Positions 5,425-8,441 of a stretch of DNA of 8,441 nucleotides are shown piece by piece (the stretch's first letter is position 1; the number at the start of each line of letters is the position of its first letter). Under the pieces are notes generated by a model that was not told the DNA's origin, did not search any database, and saw only the letters and a program-made list of their open reading frames with translations. Position numbers and translations under genes: made by a program. Source of the DNA: CALHVR01 sp963528625 (lineage in GTDB: Bacteria; Fusobacteriota; Fusobacteriia; Fusobacteriales; Leptotrichiaceae); NCBI GenBank assembly GCA_963528625.1, contig CAURVQ010000043.1, positions 1-8,441 of the forward strand, in the 5' to 3' direction.

Positions 5425-6624
5425 ATGGATATAAATAAATTTATAAAAGATAATGTCAATAAAATATATGATGAAATTGTTAAAATTCGTCAAGAAATAC
5501 ATATGAATCCAGAACTTGGTGATGAGGAATTTGAAACAAGTAAAAAAATAAAACAATTTTTAGATAACTGTGGTATTGAGTACAAAGAAATCATAAATAC
5601 TGGCGTTGTTGCTACTATTTATAACGGTGAAGGAAAAATTGTAGCTACTCGTGCCGATATTGATGCATTACCTATTTTTGAAGAAAATGATATTAATTAC
5701 AAATCAAAAAATATAGGAAAAATGCACGCTTGTGGACATGATGCACACACTTCTATTCAGTTAGGTGTTGCTAAAATTTTGTCAGAAAATAAAGATAAAT
5801 GGTCTGGAACTGTAAGATTTTTCTTTCAACCTGCTGAAGAAACAAACGGTGGAGCTGATAGAATGATAAAAAACGGTGCATTAATTTTTGATAAATTTCC
5901 AAATAAAAAAATTGATGCTTTTTTCGCACTGCACATGGCTCCTGAAATTCCTGTTGGAAAAATTGGAATAAAATATGGTAAAGCTCATGCTTGTTCTGCT
6001 CAATTAAAACTTATTATTGAAGGTGTTTCTGCTCATGCTGCCCTTCCACACAAAGGTGTTGACGCTATACTTATTGGAGCGAAAGTTGTTGAATTTTTAC
6101 AAAGTATTATTAGCAGAAACATTGACCCTCGTGAAGAAGCCGTTATTACAATTGGTTCATTTAAAGGGGGAGAAGTAAACAATGTCATTTGTGACAAAGT
6201 TACTATGCTTGGTACAATTAGAACTATGTCAAATGAAACTCGTTCTTTTATTAAAGATTATATTGAAAGTAATGTCCCAAAATTTGTTGAATCTTTAGGA
6301 GGAAAAGCTAAAATTAATATTAAATACGGATATGATCCTGTTATAAACAATGATAAAATAACAAAAATGGTTGAAGATAATATTGTTGATTTGTTTGGTC
6401 AAAATCATTTAGAGATAATTAAAGAAGCTCGAATGGATGTTGAAGATGTATCATATTTTTTAAATGAGATTCCAGGGTGTTTCTTTAGATTGGGAACACG
6501 AAATGAGGAAAAAGGCATTGTCTATGATTTACATCATCCAAAATTCAATATTGATGAAGAAAGTTTAAAATACGGAATTGCTCTTCAATTAAAAAATATT
6601 TTAAGCATTTTAAATAAAAATTAG
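5425..6624 (+). CDS. M20D-family metallo-amidohydrolase (N-acyl-amino-acid / possible N-acetyl-DAP deacetylase)
   Basis: This is a cytoplasmic zinc- or manganese-type hydrolase that removes an acyl group from an amino acid amide nitrogen. It is a full-length M20D member at 399 residues. Visible motifs in order: the N-terminal RQEIHMNPELGDEEF, ADIDALP (77-83), HACGHDAH (101-108) with Cys103 and His105, FFFQPAEE (132-139) with Glu138, ALH ending at His170, the dimerisation-domain motif GVSAHAALPHKGVDAI (200-215), GTIRTM (263-268), and LHHPKFNID with His370/His371 near the C-terminus. These supply the expected metal ligands and general base. No signal peptide is present. The family covers hippurate hydrolase, IAA-conjugate hydrolases and N-acetyldiaminopimelate deacetylase. 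Divergent placement next to lysC makes the last attractive, but no dapD-type gene is in view to support it. It is transcribed with rlmD 14 bp downstream. Confidence 0.93.
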   Translation: MDINKFIKDNVNKIYDEIVKIRQEIHMNPELGDEEFETSKKIKQFLDNCGIEYKEIINTGVVATIYNGEGKIVATRADIDALPIFEENDINYKSKNIGKMHACGHDAHTSIQLGVAKILSENKDKWSGTVRFFFQPAEETNGGADRMIKNGALIFDKFPNKKIDAFFALHMAPEIPVGKIGIKYGKAHACSAQLKLIIEGVSAHAALPHKGVDAILIGAKVVEFLQSIISRNIDPREEAVITIGSFKGGEVNNVICDKVTMLGTIRTMSNETRSFIKDYIESNVPKFVESLGGKAKINIKYGYDPVINNDKITKMVEDNIVDLFGQNHLEIIKEARMDVEDVSYFLNEIPGCFFRLGTRNEEKGIVYDLHHPKFNIDEESLKYGIALQLKNILSILNKN

Positions 6625-6638
6625 ATAAGGAAAAGCTT

Positions 6639-8033
6639 ATGAATAATATAAAATTAAAAATTGGAAAAAAATATGAAATTAAAATTAAAAAAATTGTTTT
6701 TGGTGGAGAAGGATTAGGACACATCGACGGTTTTACTGTTTTTGTACCTATGAGTGTTCCGGGAGATATTTTAGAAGTTGAGATTATTTCATTAAAAAAA
6801 ACATATGCTCGTGCTTTAATCACAAAAATTATAAAGCCATCAGCTGACAGAATTGATGATTTATCAAAAATTAGTTTTGAAGATTTTGATGGTTGTGATT
6901 TTGCTATGTTAAAATATGAAAAACAATTATATTACAAAAATTTAATGTTAGAAGAAGTTTTAACTCACATTGGAAAACTTGATTTAACAAATACTACTAT
7001 TGAAAAAATAATCGGTTGTGATACACTCATAAATTATAGAAATAAAACGGCAGAGCCTTTAGTGAAAAAAAATGGAAAAATAACAACTGGATTTTATTCT
7101 AAAAAATCACACAATGTTTTTACTGCAAAAGAAAATTTATTACGCTCACAAGTTGCAGAGAAAATAATTAACGCTTTCTTACTAGAAATAAATTCATATC
7201 AAGGTACAAAAAAAGAATTTAAAGTTTATAACGAAATTAATAATAGTGGTTTTTTAAAACATATTGTTATTAGAAATAATGAAAAAAATGAAGTTTTACT
7301 TACAATAGTTATTAATAAAAAATCACAAATTAAAGAACTTAAAAAAGTTTTAGAAAAATTATATAATGAAAATAATGAAATAATTTCTATTTATATTTCT
7401 ATAAAAAATGAACAAAATAATGTTATTTTAGGTGAAGAAAATAAATTATTGTTAGGAAATGACTATTTAGAAGAAGAAATTAACGGCATTAATTTTAAAA
7501 TTTATCCCGATTCTTTTTTTCAAATCAATAAAAAACAAGCTATCAAACTTTATAATAAAGGAATAGAATATTTAGGTGAAAGTGCTAAAAATACTGTTAT
7601 TGACGCTTTTTCCGGTACTGGAACTATTGCTATGATATTGTCTAAAAATGTAAATAAAGTTATTGGAATAGAAAGTGTAAAAAGTTCTGTTGAGGCAGGA
7701 AATATTACAATTAAAGAAAACAATATCAAACACGTAAATCTTTTACATGGAAAAGTTGAAAAAGTTTTACCAAATGTCTTAAAAGCTGAAAAAGTAGAAG
7801 CTATTATTTTTGATCCACCTAGAAAAGGAATCGACCAAAAAGCTTTATACAGTACAGTTAAAAATAATATTAAAAAGATTGTCTATATTTCATGTAATCC
7901 AGCTACATTTGCTAGAGATTGTAAATTTTTAGTTGAAAACGGCTATCATCTTGAAAAAGTTGAAGCTGTTGACATGTTCCCTCAAACTAATCATATTGAA
8001 GTAGTTGGAATATTGACTAAGTTAGTAAAATAG
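6639..8033 (+). CDS. rlmD: 23S rRNA (uracil-C5)-methyltransferase, RlmD/RumA (TrmA) family
   Basis: This enzyme methylates carbon 5 of a uridine in 23S rRNA (U1939 for RlmD; U747 too in RlmCD-type enzymes) using S-adenosylmethionine. Residues 5-67 form a TRAM RNA-binding domain (FGGEGLGHIDGFTVFVP). The catalytic domain has YPDSFFQIN (289-297), DAFSGTGTI (322-330) for AdoMet, FDPPRKG (391-397), SCNPATFARD (418-427) with nucleophile Cys419, and FPQTNHIE (447-454) ending in the general base Glu454. The length of 464 is normal. The iron-sulfur motif usual in RumA (C-x5-C-x2-C plus a distant Cys) is reduced to a lone Cys86 (FDGCDFAMLKYEKQL), and the distant Cys position reads KENL. The cluster is therefore probably absent. 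AAGG eight bases upstream supports the ATG. The 14-bp gap suggests co-transcription with the amidohydrolase. Which uridine it modifies is uncertain. Confidence 0.92.
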   Translation: MNNIKLKIGKKYEIKIKKIVFGGEGLGHIDGFTVFVPMSVPGDILEVEIISLKKTYARALITKIIKPSADRIDDLSKISFEDFDGCDFAMLKYEKQLYYKNLMLEEVLTHIGKLDLTNTTIEKIIGCDTLINYRNKTAEPLVKKNGKITTGFYSKKSHNVFTAKENLLRSQVAEKIINAFLLEINSYQGTKKEFKVYNEINNSGFLKHIVIRNNEKNEVLLTIVINKKSQIKELKKVLEKLYNENNEIISIYISIKNEQNNVILGEENKLLLGNDYLEEEINGINFKIYPDSFFQINKKQAIKLYNKGIEYLGESAKNTVIDAFSGTGTIAMILSKNVNKVIGIESVKSSVEAGNITIKENNIKHVNLLHGKVEKVLPNVLKAEKVEAIIFDPPRKGIDQKALYSTVKNNIKKIVYISCNPATFARDCKFLVENGYHLEKVEAVDMFPQTNHIEVVGILTKLVK

Positions 8034-8142
8034 AATATTACAGAAATTTGTATAAAGAAATAAAAGATAGAAAATATATATATAAAACAAAACTATATAT
8101 TAATCTTTCTTTAATACTTATAATATTAAAAATTATATAAAT

Positions 8143-8174
8143 AAAAAATACACACTCAAAAGTGTGTATTTTTT
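8143..8174. terminator. Bidirectional intrinsic terminator between rlmD and the oppA remnant
   Basis: TACACACT (8149-8156) and AGTGTGTA (8161-8168) pair perfectly around a CAAA loop. The stem is flanked by A6 on the left and T-rich DNA on the right, giving U-runs on both strands and a continuous A-T extension of the stem. It ends the plus-strand rlmD transcript and could equally end the minus-strand gene, whose stop codon lies two bases from the hairpin. The DNA between rlmD and this site (8034-8142) is featureless and AT-rich. Confidence 0.9.
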
Positions 8175-8176
8175 TA

Positions 8177-8389
8177 TTATTTCATATATGCTTTATGGAA
8201 ATCATATCCATTTCCAAACGCTCTCAATGTTAATCCATCTAATGAAGGGTCTTTTAAATATAATCCTTCTTAGTAGTATAACGGTGAAATTACAAATGAT
8301 TCTGCTAATATTTTTTCTGCTTTTTGCATTGCTTCTATTCTAGCTTTTGCATCAGTATTTACTTGTGCAAGTTTTATTAATTTAGGCTC
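8177..8389 (-). pseudogene. C-terminal remnant of an OppA-like oligopeptide ABC substrate-binding protein
   Basis: Translating the minus strand in the frame of the TAA at 8177-8179 gives text typical of the C-terminus of family 5 solute-binding proteins (OppA/DppA). It reads LIKLAQVNTDAKARIEAMQ, EKILAESFVISPLYY, a stop, EGLYLKDPSLDGL and AFGNGYDFHKAYMK. These lipoproteins deliver peptides to an ABC importer. The internal TAA (8270-8272) stands where the family usually has Gln after PLYY, as a single CAA-to-TAA change would produce. Upstream of about 8390 the frame stays open but reads as hydrophobic residues (ILFISFSIPIYII) that do not resemble the expected N-P-x-Y-D-x-LI region. The gene therefore seems broken there as well. 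With one nonsense codon and one apparent breakpoint, it is very likely a non-functional fragment. Confidence 0.75.
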
Positions 8390-8399
8390 TATAATATAT

Positions 8400-8441
8400 A
8401 TGGGGATGGAAAAAGAAATAAATAATATACAAAAATATAAT
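8400..8441 (+). CDS. Possible start of a new plus-strand gene, truncated by the window
   Basis: An ATG at 8400 and another at 8406 open a frame to the edge that reads MGMEKEINNIQKYN. It starts where resemblance of the opposite strand to OppA ends, so it may be an inserted or rearranged neighbour. There is no convincing ribosome site, and 14 codons are too few to identify anything. Confidence 0.2.
   Translation, partial: MGMEKEINNIQKYN

Noticed and set aside
6545..6823. A 92-codon minus-strand frame across the amidohydrolase/rlmD junction.
   Set aside because: It overlaps two well-supported genes antisense and has no start signal or recognisable protein.
8034..8142. A small gene or RNA between rlmD and its terminator.
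   Set aside because: The stretch is almost entirely A and T, with no start preceded by a ribosome site and no stable fold by eye.
8270..8272. Stop-codon recoding (TAA read as Gln) to rescue the OppA-like gene.
   Set aside because: All other genes in the window use TAA or TAG as normal stops with no readthrough context, and the fragment also seems broken further upstream. Simple gene decay explains it better.

Overview
This AT-rich, dense bacterial window looks like Fusobacteriota, most probably the Leptotrichiaceae (Leptotrichia/Streptobacillus/Sneathia type). The reasons are very low GC in all genes, strong A/T codon preference, a long trimeric autotransporter adhesin typical of that group, and the C-terminal style of an OppA-like binding-protein remnant. 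The lineage is an inference from composition and protein style; no marker gene proves it.

Layout, left to right. Positions 1-2645 hold a minus-strand, two-gene surface operon. A good sigma70-type promoter (2617-2645), with an (AT)9 tract just upstream, precedes an unrecognised 348-residue protein with a coiled coil and two C-terminal membrane helices. Four bases after its stop starts a large trimeric autotransporter adhesin (signal peptide, 18 SxxxG head repeats, neck, heptad stalk) that runs off the left edge. An intrinsic terminator at 2696-2722 separates this unit from the amino-acid genes to its right.

Positions 2754-5310 hold a minus-strand lysC-hom unit, aspartate kinase followed by homoserine dehydrogenase. 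These are the first and third steps from aspartate towards lysine/DAP and threonine/methionine. lysC carries a strong in-frame internal ribosome site and Met codon that would yield a separate ACT-only beta subunit, as known for Bacillus-type LysC. Its leader has an 8-bp hairpin and a possible six-codon TTG mini-ORF between the only strong Shine-Dalgarno and the lysC ATG.

From the shared 200-bp divergent region, the plus strand carries an M20-family metallo-amidohydrolase and, 14 bp later, an RlmD/RumA-type 23S rRNA uracil-C5 methyltransferase without the usual iron-sulfur cysteines. The amidohydrolase may be an N-acetyl-DAP deacetylase, which would link it to lysC, but its substrate is not shown by sequence. 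After about 110 bp of featureless AT-rich DNA, a perfect bidirectional terminator (8143-8174) closes the unit.

The right edge holds a minus-strand remnant of an oligopeptide-binding protein. It has an in-frame TAA and loses family resemblance near 8390, where a possible new plus-strand reading frame begins. No tRNA, rRNA, CRISPR array or complete insertion sequence was seen.
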